Shown here: in pieces, positions 43,948-55,364 of the stretch
Position numbering within the stretch: the first letter of the stretch is position 1
Layout: every line of letters begins with the position of its first letter
From: Poecilobothrus nobilitatus
Lineage: Eukaryota; Arthropoda; Insecta; Diptera; Dolichopodidae
DNA: 64,000 nt
Direction: 5' to 3'
NCBI GenBank assembly: GCA_947095535.1
Contig: OX352772.1
Span: 170,400,613-170,464,612, forward strand
The notes under the pieces: generated by a model
Databases searched by the model: none
Seen by the model: the letters and a program-made list of their open reading frames with translations, nothing else
Told to the model about the DNA's origin: nothing
Program-made: the position numbers and the translations under genes

Positions 43948-44546
43948 AACTTCTACACCGTTAAAGATAGAGAAAAACAAGTAAATGTAACAGTCGATGC
44001 AACCGACTTATTAATACCCTACATCGGAATAATTCGTATTAAATTAAAAATCCATAAGTTTTTTTAGCAGCTGCTTGAACTTCTTTCCTTTTCTTGAAAA
44101 GCCAAAACCAAATTTCTGTTTTCATAACTCCGGCACGCCTTTAGTTAGGAACCTGAAATTTTGAGACAAGAAAGAACTGTTCGAATTAGTATAAGTTTCC
44201 TCAGAAAATTTTTGGTAGCACCCCCTCTTTAAGAGTTATTGCGCCACAAAAATTGAAAATTTGCTATTTTTAGACACCTGTAACTTAGGCACCTGTATAC
44301 ATTTTTCTTCGGCAAGACATGAAAATTAAAGGTTCAATAATATATTTTTCCATGTGTTAAAGGTTTTTCTTAGTTATATAGGATTCCGGACTTACAGCCC
44401 CTCAAAATTTCAAAAATGTCCTATTTTCACGTTGTTTTTTATAACATGAAATTTTCAAATTTTTGTGTAAGTCACAATTCTAAACAGTTTGTATTAAATT
44501 TTGGAAATCTGCGCTTTTAAAAACCGTTGGTTTACATTCTACCTTG
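43948..44546. mobile_element. Composite fragment of families A and B
   Basis: Begins with the inverted family-B 3' word CTACACCGTTAAAGATAGAG, then the family-A 5' end (AAGTAAATGTAACAG, 43980-44095), then inverted family-B sequence down to GTTTACATTCTACCTTGTT. Inserted between the pVI/pX-like gene and the minor capsid candidate, replacing about 20 bp. The junction suggests A and B can be parts of one larger element. Confidence 0.7.
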
Positions 44547-45450
44547 TTTAAAATGTAATACAATTTTTGTTGGAATTGAACTATTGGAAGAGTTTATTTT
44601 GTATTCATATTTATCACATAAAAGTAATGAAATGTTATTAAATGTTTTCTCCACACTCCAATATTGAATATTACTGAATTATTTTACAGTATCAGTGAAA
44701 GAATTTTATATGTTAACAGATCTTAAACATCTTACATCTTTATCACCTATTTTTTGCGGTTCAATTATATTTTTGTACGTAAAAAACATATCTGGTTTAA
44801 TAATTGGAATTAATTGTACACTATCTATAAAAGTTTTGAAAGCTTCTATTACACGTGGTTTATATTTTTTAAATTCTGTAACTTTCGAAGATACTTGATT
44901 GAAACATGTTTTCAAAAGTTCTTCCAGGATGTAAGCGTAATTTGCTCTTATTTTTGTATCTATTTTAGGTCTAGTAACACATATTGTAGTGTAACTTTTA
45001 GTTTTAGGCATCTTTTCAGCTTTTGTTGGTTGTGTATAATGAACTTCATCGTTTATAAAATTAAAAATTCCCCAAATCAACTGTCGTTCAACTTCTTTTC
45101 TTGTAAACCTATTAAGTGGGCGTATATTTTGAATTAGTGTTGGTAGTAGAAACACTTTCCAGTCGCATATCATTTGTTTTTCTATGAATGGAATATATTC
45201 CAACTCCTATCATATCTTTCTGCATACCATTAAAAAATATTTGAGTACTTTTTTCTCATTCTTCACCATACTTATTTAGAACGAAATCATTAAAATACAT
45301 TTCTGAAATACCGACTTTCCACCTTGAATCATCTATGTATTTATTCATTTTATTTGTAAAAGATAATAATGAATTTTCTGGATAATAGTTCATAGATGAA
45401 TCACTAAGTAAAGTGACATAAAATTCATCATTTACTTGTATGTTGTCCAT
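44547..45450 (-). pseudogene. Candidate minor capsid (penton-like) gene, frameshifted
   Basis: ATG at 45450 (MDNIQVNDEFYVTLL). A stop occurs near 45255 (EEW-type codon changed) and a frameshift near 45200, after which 44706-45203 reads MICDWKVFLL ... FRTYKN-like sequence matching 15704-16339. The codon that is TAA in Polintons A and B is Glu here. The 3' end runs into family B, which supplies the last codons and stop. Confidence 0.6.
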
Positions 45451-45469
45451 GAGCTTGGCGATTTATTCT

Positions 45470-46106
45470 TACGAATTGGAAAATTAAGTTCTGTTTGAGT
45501 ATTACCTGCTATAGCTGACCTTAAAACACGTCTTGATGAATTATTCAACTTTTTAGTATTTATAGTTTTTTTCTTTTTTCGTTGTTGGCTTGGGCTAAGG
45601 AACAGTTATAATGTCTCCTGTATCAGTTTCAAAAATTTGTACATTTTGATTTCTAATTGATTTTCTTTTTCTAAGACGTTCTCCAACTGAAGCGGCTGAC
45701 AATGCTTTTGTTAAAATATTTTCTCGAATTTCATTATCAGCTTCTTTTTTTCATATACTTCTTCTTCTTCAGGTACAACTTTTGCTCCAACAGTTTTATA
45801 TTCAGGAAAATCCGACTGAGATTCCACATCTATATAAATTGGTTTTGCACGAGTTTCAGTACCTTTTGTTTCCGTAATTTTTACTCATTCCTCTTTATTT
45901 CTAGGAAGCTGTCGTTTTTTGTTTCTTATTTTAAATAGATTTTGTCTGTATAAATACCATTTTTGAGTGTCCGTAAGATGTTTATTTATCAATAATTTTT
46001 TCATAATATTATCCAACTCATTGAGTTCAGCGTCTGCATTTTGCTTCATTTTCTCATAAATCTCGGGTTTTAGAATTGTCGTTTTGTTAAATGTTGTATT
46101 TTTCAT
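45470..46106 (-). pseudogene. PX-like structural ORF, most complete copy
   Basis: ATG at 46106 (MKNTTFNKTTILKPEIYEK), a helical acidic-then-basic N-terminus (ELNELDNIMKKLL, LTDTQKWYLYRQ), TAG stop at about 45885, then ETRAKPIYIDVESQSDFPEY and EEEEVYEKK, a frameshift at about 45750, then ERLRKRKSIRNQNVQ. In Polintons A and B only the last third survives. The helix-rich start with LTDTQKWYLYRQNL is a pattern of a conserved Polinton ORF next to the ATPase; its role is not known to me. Confidence 0.55.
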
Positions 46107-46479
46107 TTTATAAAATTTCCGATTATCCCTGATAGTACTGCACCAAGAAGTGTAGGTAAAAATCCACCACGTTGATTAATAATTTTTCTTTTGCTATTTA
46201 TAGATTTTTTACGGCAAATTAGTGATCTTAATTCCTTTTTATACTTTCGTAATTGTGTTGTTGCTTTTTTATTCAGATTGCAATTACCTTTTAAAATATT
46301 TAATGCTATTTCACAAATTGTTTTAATTACTTCAGGATCACAGTGTTTTATAATTACTTTCTGCAATTTTAACCTAGAGGTTTTTAATAGGTGCAATATA
46401 TGACGATTGGTCTGCAAACGTTTCATATTTTTCCCAAATTGTTCTAATTGATCTCTCGTACAATAACACAAACCTTTTC
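46103..46479 (-). CDS. Polinton ORF with hydrophobic C-terminus (QRGG motif), fused to ATPase end
   Basis: From about 46479 leftward: QLEQFGKNMKRL, VIKTICEIALNILKGN, a basic stretch (RKYKKELRSLICRKKS), then KIINQRGGFLPTLLGAVLSG and IIGNFIK. The last 20 residues are hydrophobic and Gly-rich, like a membrane-active tail; QRGG could be a protease site (inference). The frame is open and continuous with the ATPase C-terminus upstream, apparently because the ATPase stop and this gene's start were lost. Its 3' end overlaps the PX-like ATG by 4 bp. Nearly absent in Polintons A and B owing to the deletion scar. Confidence 0.6.
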
Positions 46480-47054
46480 TAAATATATCACTTCTTAATC
46501 GAAATATTTCATTAACGTCTTGAGTAAGTTCTATTAATATATAGCCGTATGGGACTGACGTCACATCATTATATACCTTTTCAAATGCTTTGATTTGATT
46601 GGATATATTTGGCGAGCTAGAGGTAATATCTGCGATTTATCTCTTGGATTTTTGAAAAGTACTAGATATTTACAGTTAAGTGAAATATCTCTTAAAAATT
46701 TACCCTGGTGAAAAACATTTTGTGTTACAAATATTAATGATAAATTTCTATGATGTAAATAAATCACATACTAGTAAATAAATCACATACATACTTATCA
46801 TGAGAATTTAACATCATGTCATCGATAATAATTAACAAAGGTTTTTGATTATCATTAAAATCTGGAATAGTATTACTATATTCTACATCTTTGATATATT
46901 TTGGAACGGCTTTTTTGTCTGGATTACACCAAATAATTCTATTAATATGTGGTTGTATATTGTCTTTTTTATATTTTATTAAATTATGAATAAAAGTGGT
47001 TTTACCACAGCATGATGGCCCCGCAACCGTCATAGTAAATGGGTGAAACAGCAT
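46480..47054 (-). pseudogene. Polinton packaging ATPase, nearly complete
   Basis: ATG at 47054. Walker A AGPSCCGKTTF, Walker B LLIIIDDMM (46830-46850), then a small rearrangement at 46757-46790 (duplicated CACATACTAGTAAATAAAT) breaks the frame, followed by LSLIFVTQNVFHQGKF, LFKNPRDKSQILPLA, another one-base loss near 46597 and the tail PYGYILIELTQDVNEIFRL, which runs on into the next ORF. Unlike Polintons A and B, both nucleotide-binding motifs survive. Confidence 0.87.
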
Positions 47055-47174
47055 ATTTATATTAGTTAAAAACTAACATTGGTAACCTATATTTATAGGA
47101 AAAGCTCTTTTTCCGAAGTGAATATAAATGTAAATTTAGTAATTCTAATGAACATTCTTCCGTAAACCTTCAAC

Positions 47175-47657
47175 ATGGATAATCAAATTTTCGTAGTTGA
47201 TCTACAATTTTTAAAAGGAAATGAAAAGCAATATTTCCTAAAAGAACTGGCTATACTAAAAAAAGGAAGTTTAATTATTACTGTATATCACTGTATATGG
47301 TGGTTTGACCATACCCTGCAGAAGAACTTAGTCCAGAGAGAAATTATAATAACCAGTATTGCGAAAATAAAATAAATGGACTTAAATGGAATAACGGTTT
47401 AATTGAATATTTAGACATAAAACCTATATTAAAATACTTTTTAGAATCAGCTGAAAAAATGTATGTTAAAGGAGAGCAAAAAAACATTTTCTTGAAAAGT
47501 GCATTGACAGTGTTAAAATTTAAAATCTAAGCAGAGACTTACCGTCATTATCAAAGATTGAAAATTTTAAATCAACATGTACTATACACTATACAAACAC
47601 CAGTTTCAGATGTGCTGTAAAAAATTGTTTTAATGTCTATATGCATCTCTTAAAAGA
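47175..47657 (+). pseudogene. Nuclease-fold-like Polinton ORF, broken and truncated
   Basis: ATG at 47175 (MDNQIFVVDLQFLKGNEKQ). Frame lost at about 47300 but homology to 17620-18111 continues (YFLESAEKMYVKGEQK near 47440, CTIHYTNTSFRCAVKNCFN near 47580-47635) until family B cuts in at 47658. The downstream basic ORF is gone. Confidence 0.7.
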
Positions 47658-49456
47658 AACAAGGTAGAATGTAAACCAACGGTTTTTAAAAGCGCACATT
47701 TCCAAAACTCAATACAAACTGTTTAGAAGTGTGACTTACACAAAAATTTGAAAATTTCATGTAATAAGAAAAAATGTGAAAATAGGACATTTTTGAAATT
47801 TTGAGGGGCCGTAAGTTCGGAATCCTATATAACTAAGAAAAGCTGTTAACACACGTAAAAATATATTATTGAAGCTTTAATTTTTATGTCTTGCCGAAGA
47901 AAAGTTTTTACAGGTGCCTAAGTTACAGGTGTCTAAAAATAGCATATTTTCAATTTTTGAGGCGTAATAACTCTTAAAGAGGGGGCGTTACCAAAAAATT
48001 TTCTGAGAAAACTTATACTAATTCTAAAAGTTCTTTCTTGTCTCAAAATTTCAGGTTCCTATCTAAAGGGGTGCCGGAGTTATGAAAAAAGAAATTTCAT
48101 GCAAAATGTGGTTTTCACATAACGGTAAATTTAAATCGTAAATTACAAAATATTACATAATTTTGATATTGTTTTATATAGATAATAAAATTTTCGATCT
48201 TCTACCGGTTTTAGATTGCAAAACTATTATGCAAAGCCCGAGATATATACATCTGAAAATGGAGCTTTTTTACAATTTTGAAGAGCTGCAGCTTTGGAAC
48301 CCTTTACAACTAAAATAAACCTTTCACACACGTAAAAATATATTATTGTAGCTTTCATTTTCATGTCTTGCCGAAGAAAAATTTTTACAGGTGCCTAAGT
48401 TACAGGTGTCTAAAAATAGCAAATTTTCAATTTTTGAGGCGTAATAACTCTTAAAGAGGGGGCGTTACCAAAAAATTTTCTGAGGAAACTTATACTAATT
48501 CTAAAAGTTCTTTCTTGTCTCAAAATTTCAGGTCCCTATCTAAAGGGGTGCCGGAGTTATGAAAAAAGAAATTTCATGCAAAATGTGGTTTTCACATAAC
48601 GGTAAATTTAAATCGTAAATTACATAATATTACATAATTTTGATATTGTTTTATATAGATAATAAAATTTTCGATCTTCTGCCGGTTTTATATTGCAAAA
48701 CTATTACGCAGAGCCCGAGATATATACATCTGAAAATGGGGCTTTTTTACAATTTTGAAGAGCTGCAACTTTGGAACCCTTTACAATTAAAATAAACCTT
48801 TCACACACGTAAAAATATATTATTGTAGCTTTAATTTTTACATCTTGCAGAAGTAAAATGTGTGCAGGTTCCTAAGTTACAGGTGTTTAAAAATAGCAAA
48901 TTTTCAATTTTTAAGCCCTAATAGCTCATAAACAGGGGGTGGTCCGAAAAAATTTTCTGAGGAAACTTATACTAATTCTAAAAGTTCTTTCTTGCCTCAA
49001 AATTTCAAGCTTGTATCTAGAAGCGTGCCGGAGTTATGAAAGTAGAAAAATCATGCAAAATTTGGTTCTCACATAACGGTAAATTTAAATACTAAATTTA
49101 AAAAAATTGTATAATTTTGATATTAATTTACAAAGATAAAAGAAATACCTGTCGAATGACGTTTTCAGATTGAAAAAATCTTGAGCGGAACATAAGATAT
49201 ATGCATTTAAAAATAGGACTTTTTCAAAGTTTGAGGGGGTGTAGCTCCGTAATGGGGGGGGCTACATGAAAAAGTTGTTCCACAAAATTATTTTTTTTAT
49301 GAGACCTACCTATGGTTAAAATTTTTTTTCTCTATCTTTAACGGTGTAGAAGTTTTGTAAACAGACGGACGGACGGACGGACGGACGGACGGACGGACAG
49401 AGTGAAACTAATAAGCACATTTTTTCAAAATTTTTTTGGAAATGTGCTAAAAAAAA
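47658..49456 (+). mobile_element. Family-B repeat, copy 2 (left arm of inverted pair)
   Basis: Collinear with copy 1: tandem-unit markers at 47962, 48438 and a diverged one near 48915. Ends with a longer GACG run (49364-49398, about 8 repeats against 3-4 in copy 1) and the hairpin AGCACATTTTTTC...GGAAATGTGCT. Confidence 0.82.
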
Positions 49457-49611
49457 TATTAAATTAAGATTTTTCAAATTTATATACAGACAGACGTATA
49501 TAATCAAAGACGTATAAAAAAATTTTTCTTTATGAATTTTAAAAATGCGTTGTACCTTTTAAAATTGTTGTATCTTGTACGTTTAAACTTTTTTCTTTTT
49601 TTCTTTTTACA
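49457..49611. other. Short spacer between the two family-B arms
   Basis: 155 bp, AT-rich, nothing recognised. It is the loop of a very large inverted repeat. Confidence 0.6.
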
Positions 49612-49829
49612 TTTATCAAAAAAAATTTGAAAAAATGTGCTTATTAGTTTCACTCTGTCCGTCCGTCCGTCTGTTTACAAAACTTCTACACCGTTAAAGA
49701 TAGAGAAACAAAATTTTAACCTTGGGTAGCTCTCATAAAAAAAATAATTTTGTGGAACAACTTTTTCATGTAGCCCCATCCATTACGGAGCTACAGCCCC
49801 TCAAACTTTGAAAAAGCCCTATTTTTTAA

Positions 49830-50032
49830 TGTGTTCTTTATTCAATATTACAAATATTACAATAGAAAAAACCGGTATCCATTTCTTATATTCAATAATT
49901 CTTTAATCAGACACAGACATGTTCATTGTTCTAATAATTACAAACAACTGTCTTATCTTAACCTAAGATCTTAACATTAATATTTATTTTAAAGTTACCA
50001 GTTACATTAATATTTTATTCTAAATGAGTACA
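49830..50032 (-). repeat. Gypsy LTR (3' LTR in element orientation)
   Basis: On the - strand TGTACTCATTTAG ... AAGAACACA. Contains AATAAAG, a possible polyadenylation signal. Two differences from the other LTR. Confidence 0.9.
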
Positions 50033-50160
50033 TATTAATTCTTCCCCAATTAGATAAAAAACTACAATTCAATACAATTTCAATTCAATTTTATCTTACT
50101 AAGTATCAATCATATTTCTATATAATTAATTTAATTTTGATTTAATTCTTTCGGACTTTC

Positions 50161-51359
50161 TTACCGGTCCTTGGTATAACTTTTTATTATAATTTCTTTT
50201 ACTAATTTTTTCATTTTTGTATTTAATTTTTTAAATTTATTATCACTTGTATCACTTTCCCCCTCCTCTGAATCTGGACTATAAAAAACTTCAAAGCTTG
50301 AATCTGATATCGAAGATTCCGATGAGGAATGTGGAAAATCATTTACATTATCTTTAGTATTTACAAATTTGGTAAAAGTATTAAATTTTACAGATTTATG
50401 ACATTTCTTTATTTGATTTATATGAGCTACTCTAATACTTCCATTTACATTAACTTTATACAAATATTGAGTTAACTGTTTTACAATACGACCAGGAATC
50501 CATTTAATATGTGATTTAAAATTATTTTTATAATAAATTTCCTCATTTACTTCAAATTTAATTTTAAGATTATTTGTTTCATTTTTCAATATTGATAATC
50601 TATTTGGTTCGCATTCATCAGTTGTTATGTGAATACATCTTTTTTCTTTTTCTTTATTTTTAGCTACCATAATATCTAATAACGTTTTAGGTTTTGTTTT
50701 AAAAACTAGTTCTGCTGGAGTTTTACAAGTTACCGTGGAAGGCGTATTTCTATACTTCAATAAAAATTATCAATTTTAAATTTTAAATTCTGTTTTAAAG
50801 AATTAGTTTCTAACAAAAAACTTTTAAATCCCTTTTTTACGGTTTGGACGTATCTTTCACGTCCGTTTGATTCCGGATAATAAGGTGGACTTTTCATAAC
50901 TTTAATGCCGTTAGATTTACAAAACTCAATAAATTCATAAGACTGAAAGGGAGGCCCATTATCTGACACTAACTGTGTTGGAATACCGAATACCGAGAAC
51001 CAATTACGTAATTTTTCAATAACTTTACATGCTGTCGTATTTTTCATCTCTCCAAGTTCTATCCACTTGGAATAACTATCTACTAACAATAAAAAATTTA
51101 AACCTTCCATACTAAAAAAAACTATGTGTATTCGCTCATATGTGTAAGTAGCACAATTCCATTTTGATTCTTTAACTGTTTTTCTTAAATTTTGAGTTTG
51201 ATTACAAATTTTGCAACTTCTAACAAATTCTTCTATATCTGCGTCTAAATTACGCCACCAAACATATGTTCTTGCCAACATTTTCATCCTAACCATTCCT
51301 ATGTGAGTATCATGTAATATTTTCAAAACATTGTGTTTTAAACTATCGGGAATTACCAC
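50161..51359 (-). pseudogene. pol: Gypsy pol: integrase, broken
   Basis: Zinc-binding HHCC domain (HDTH...CKICNQ, 51170-51310), catalytic core with the first Asp replaced (IHIVFFSMEG, Val), second Asp in QLVSDNGPPF, Glu in PESNGRERYVQTVK. A frame break at 50757-50760, then a C-terminal part (KYRNTPSTVTCKTPAEL ... WIPGRIVKQLTQYLYKV) and an acidic Ser-rich tail (SSSESSISDSSFEV). Confidence 0.85.
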
Positions 51360-51459
51360 TCTATTTCCGTAAAAAATACAACCACTGTCACAAGAAAAAC
51401 TTTCAGGTCTATCAAAATAATATTTCGTATCTAAATTCGCATTTTCTTTGAATAATCAT

Positions 51460-52188
51460 TCATAATCCCTTTGTATTTTTACATAATAATTTATCTTCCA
51501 TTGTTTCCCTACTAATTTGTTCCAATTTTAGTAACTTAATTTTTTCCGACCCTATAAATAAAAAATTTAGAAAATCTTCCGGAACATCAGTGGTGTTATC
51601 TAATGGTAATCTAGATAACGCATCTGCATGTCCTACTTTCGTAGCACTTTTATATTTAATTTCATAATCATACATTGATAAATGTACAGCCCATCTTTGA
51701 ATACGAGCCGCTGCTACAAACAAATGACCTCTCTTTTCATTAAAAATTTCTCGCAAGGGCTGATGGTCTGTGTATATAATAAATTTCTGACCGTAAATAT
51801 ATTTATGGAATTTTTTAACCGCAAATATAATTGCCAACGCTTCACGATGTGTCTGTGAATAGTTTTGCTCCGCAGTACTCAGTGTACTGGATGCAAATAA
51901 CACGGGTTTTTCCTCCCCGTTAATAATATATGACAATATCGCGCCTACTCCATAAGGACTCGCGTCACATGTTAGAGTTATAGGCTTATTTGAGTCAAAA
52001 TGCTGTAGTAAACTATTATTTGAAATAAGCCTTTTCGCTTCCTCAAAAACTTTTTGCTGTTCGGAATTCCAACTGAATTTATTGTTTTTCTTTAACAAAT
52101 CATATAATGGTCTTAAATGTGCTGCTAAATTAGGCACAAACCTATTATAAAAATTCAAAAGACTAAAAAAACGTTTTAGCTGTGTCAC
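51460..52188 (-). pseudogene. pol: Gypsy pol: RT thumb/connection and RNase H
   Basis: Open 242 codons: KRFFSLLNFYNRFVPNLA, RNase H LTCDASPYGVGAIL, HREALAIIFAVKKFH, IYTDHQPLREIF, and the conserved end GHADALSRLP. The catalytic acidic residues are visible. Preceded by a frame break at 52200. Confidence 0.87.
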
Positions 52189-52208
52189 ATTTTTAGGGCT
52201 TGGCGCGT

Positions 52209-53250
52209 TTAAAATAGCTTTAACTTTTCCTGATTTGGTTTTATACCTGCACTACTAATAGTATGTCCTAAATATTGAACTTCATTCTGAAACCATTTAC
52301 ATTTAATAAAATTTACTCGAATATTATGTGCTTCTAATTTCTCTAAAACCCTATTTACATTTATTTCACATTCATCTAAATTATTTCCACCAATCAAAAC
52401 ATCATCTAAATAACAACCTACTTTTGGTAATGTTTTCAAAATTTCGTCTATAACCCTCTGAAATTCAGCCGGTGCTACCGAAACTCCAAATGGTAATCTA
52501 GTAAATTTGAAAAGACCTTTCTAAGTATTAACCGTTAATAAGTGTTGAGAGTTTTCATGAACCGCTAATTGAATTGAAAAATTTGAAATTGAATACGCTC
52601 CTGATAAGTTTATAAGACAAAAAACAGAACAATTTGAAAATTTAGTGAACAAATCATCCATTCTCGGTAATGGATATATTCGGTTTTCAATTGATTTATT
52701 TATTGCAACTTTGCAATTTAAACATAATCTAAGGTCACCATTTTTTTTTGGTACCACAACCATAGGCGAAGCCCACTCACTAAATTTAACAGGTACTAGA
52801 ATATTTTCCTGAACAAGTCTGTCAATTTCTGCATCAACTTTTTCCCTTATTCCAAAGGGTACCGTATATGGCTTAGAAAAATGCGGCACTGATGAATCTT
52901 TTAATTTTAGTTGCACTTGATAACCTATAATCGACTCTTTACAATTATTCGAGAAAACCTTTGGGTATTTTAATTTAAAATTTTCTATTTTACTAGTTGC
53001 AAAATTTTCATTAACTTTATTTATTAAAAAATTATTTCGCCACAATGGAAATAATAAGTCTAACAAGTCGCGCCCTAAAAGTGGTGTGAAATTCCTATCC
53101 GATTTTATAATAATTAACTCGGCATCATAAAATTTTGACTCACAACAAACATCACGTACCTTAACTATAATTTTTCCTATGACGTTAACTTCTTCCCCCG
53201 TAACAACATTTAAACGTTTTTCAATAGAAAGGATTTTTAATTTTCCAAAA
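52209..53250 (-). pseudogene. pol: Gypsy pol: protease remnant and reverse transcriptase
   Basis: Follows gag with no DTG/DSG protease active site; only the PLLGRDLL end of a protease domain remains (53070). RT: SEWASPMVVVPKKNGDLRLC, motif A reads CLINLSGAYS, with Asn where the catalytic Asp belongs, a frame break at about 52500, PFGVSVAPAEFQRV, then YLDDVLIGG intact (52390). Inactive. Confidence 0.87.
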
Positions 53251-53984
53251 TTATAATTTAACATTACAATATTTTTTTATGTGACCACTTTTACCACATC
53301 TAAAACAAATAAAATCTTTTACATTTTTATTACCTTTATTATTAAATCTCGACTGCATACTTGAATTATCAACTCTTGATTGACTTCTTCCTTGGCGAAT
53401 ATTTCTGTCACTGCTTCTACTCTGGACTCTTCCAACATGATTAACGGTTGCTGGCCTACTTTCTTTTAGTTGAAATTTTGTCATTTCCATATTTTTTGCT
53501 AGTTCGCATGCTTTATCAAAATCAAGTTGAGTCTCATTTAACAATTTTTGCTGAATATTTTCATTGCAAAGACCACAAACTAATCTGTCCCTCAAAGCTT
53601 TTCCAATAAACTTTTAAAATCACAGGTTTGAGCTAATGTTTTTAACTCCACAATGTAATCACTTACTGTTTCGTGCAGTTTTTGATTCCTTTTATAAAAC
53701 TTGAATCTTTCTGCGATGATGTTAATTTTGGGTTTGAAATATTTTTCAAAAATTTCAATTAATTCTTTGTATGTTTTTTTATCTGGTTTCACGGGATCAG
53801 TTATTGATTTTAGAATCTTATATCTCGGAATCGGAATCTCTGGTCCGATCAAGGTTATGAGATATGAAACTTTCGTTTTATCTTAATCCACCTTATTAAT
53901 TGTCAGCAAATGCTCCAATCTTTCCTTATAATCCTCAAAATCTTCTCCGGGTGTGAAATATTCAATTGTTCCAATAATTGCCAT
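53251..53984 (-). pseudogene. gag: Gypsy gag with CCHC knuckle, stop plus frameshift
   Basis: ATG at 53984 (MAIIGTIEYFTPGEDFEDY), TAA at 53883-53885 in frame, then IGPEIPIPRYKIL and a retroviral-gag-like block (YFKPKINIIAERFKFYKR), a frameshift at about 53615, then RDRLVCGLCNENIQQKLL and the zinc knuckle CFRCGKSGHIKKYC (53264-53305). Confidence 0.85.
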
Positions 53985-54103
53985 GATAATGTTTGAGGTT
54001 ATTTTCTCCACGTTTTACTTATTTTTTTATTATTTTTATTTTATTTATTTTTTTTTTTTGCAAAATTACAATTTTATTTCCATTTTGCCTCGTCGCCAAT
54101 TAA

Positions 54104-54306
54104 TGTGTTCTTTATTCAATATTACAAATATTACAATAGAAAAAACCGGTATCCATTTCTTATATTCAATAATTCTTTAATCAGACACAAACATGTTCAT
54201 TGTTCTAATAATTACAAACAACTGTCTTATCTTAACCTAAGATCTTAACATTAATATTTATTTTAGAGTTACCAGTTACATTAATATTTTATTCTAAATG
54301 AGTACA
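54104..54306 (-). repeat. Gypsy LTR (5' LTR in element orientation)
   Basis: Same 203 bp, differing at two positions (GACACAAACATG and TTTTAGAGTT here). Would carry the promoter. Confidence 0.9.
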
Positions 54307-55364
54307 TATTATTTTTAAATGCATATATCTTATGTTCTGCTTAAGAGTTTTTCAATCTGAAAAAGTCATTCGACTGGTATTTTTTTTAGCTTTATAAATT
54401 GTAAAATTTATTAAATTTTTTTAAATTTAGTATTTAAATTTACCGTTATGTGAAAACCAAATTTTGCATGATTTTTCTACTTTCTACTCCGGTACGCTTT
54501 TAGATAGAGACTTGAAATTTTGAGGCAAGAAAGAACTTTTAGAATTAGTATAAGTTTGCTCAGAAAATTTTTTCGCACCACCCCCTGTTTATGAGCTATT
54601 AGGGCTTAAAAATTGGAAATTTGCTATTTTTAAACACCTGTAACTTAGGAACCTGTACACATTTTACTTCTGCAAGATTTAAAAATTAAAGCTACAGTAA
54701 TATATTTTTACGTATGTTAAAGGTTTATTTTAGTTGTAAAGGGTTCCAAAGTTGCAGTTCTTCAAAATTGCGAAAAAGCCTCATTTTCAGATGTGTATAT
54801 CTCAGGCTCTGCGTAATAGTTTTGCAATCTAAATCCGCCAGATGATCGAAAATTTTATTATCTATATAAAACAATATCAAAATTATATAATATTTTGTAA
54901 TTTACTATTTAAATTTACCGTTATATCAAAACCACATTTCGCATGAAATTTCTTTTTTCATAACTCCGGTACGCTTTTAGATAGGAACCTGAAATTTCGA
55001 GACAAGAAAGAACTGTTCGAATTAGTATAAGTTTCCTCAACAAATTTTTGGTAGTTATTAAGCCACAAAAATTTAAAATTTGCTATTTTTAGACATCTGT
55101 AAAAATTTTTCTTCGGCAAGACATGAAAATTAAAGGTTAAATAATATATTTTTACGTGTTTTAACGGCTTTTCGTAGTTATATAGGATTCCGGACTTACA
55201 GCCCCTCAAAATTTCAAAAATGTCCTATTTTCGCGTTTTTTTTTATTACATGCAATTTTCAAATTTTTGTGTAAGTCATAATTCTAAACAGTTTGTATTG
55301 AATTTGGGAAATGTGCGCTTTTAGAAACCGTTGGTTTACATTCTACCTTGTTTCTTTCTACTTT

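Larger units (their letters stand above)
49830..54306 (-). mobile_element. Ty3/gypsy LTR retrotransposon, 4.5 kb, defective
   Basis: Two 203-bp direct LTRs enclose gag and pol remnants on the - strand (gag, RT, RNase H, integrase in that order, which defines Ty3/gypsy). Next to the 5' LTR lies a primer-binding-site-like TGGCGACGAGGC (54076-54096, - strand). Coding parts are broken (see entries). Confidence 0.92.
49612..55351 (-). mobile_element. Family-B repeat, copy 3 (right arm), split by a gypsy element
   Basis: Inverted relative to copy 2. The 3' end part is 49612-49829 and the rest 54307-55351, ending GTTTACATTCTACCTTGTT. The interruption lies at the A/T-rich word CCCTATTTTTAAATGC. It is more diverged and shorter than copy 2. 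Confidence 0.8.

Noticed and set aside
49316..49507. 63-codon - strand ORF with a Pro/Ser/Val repeat
   Set aside because: The repeat is the translated GACG microsatellite of family B.
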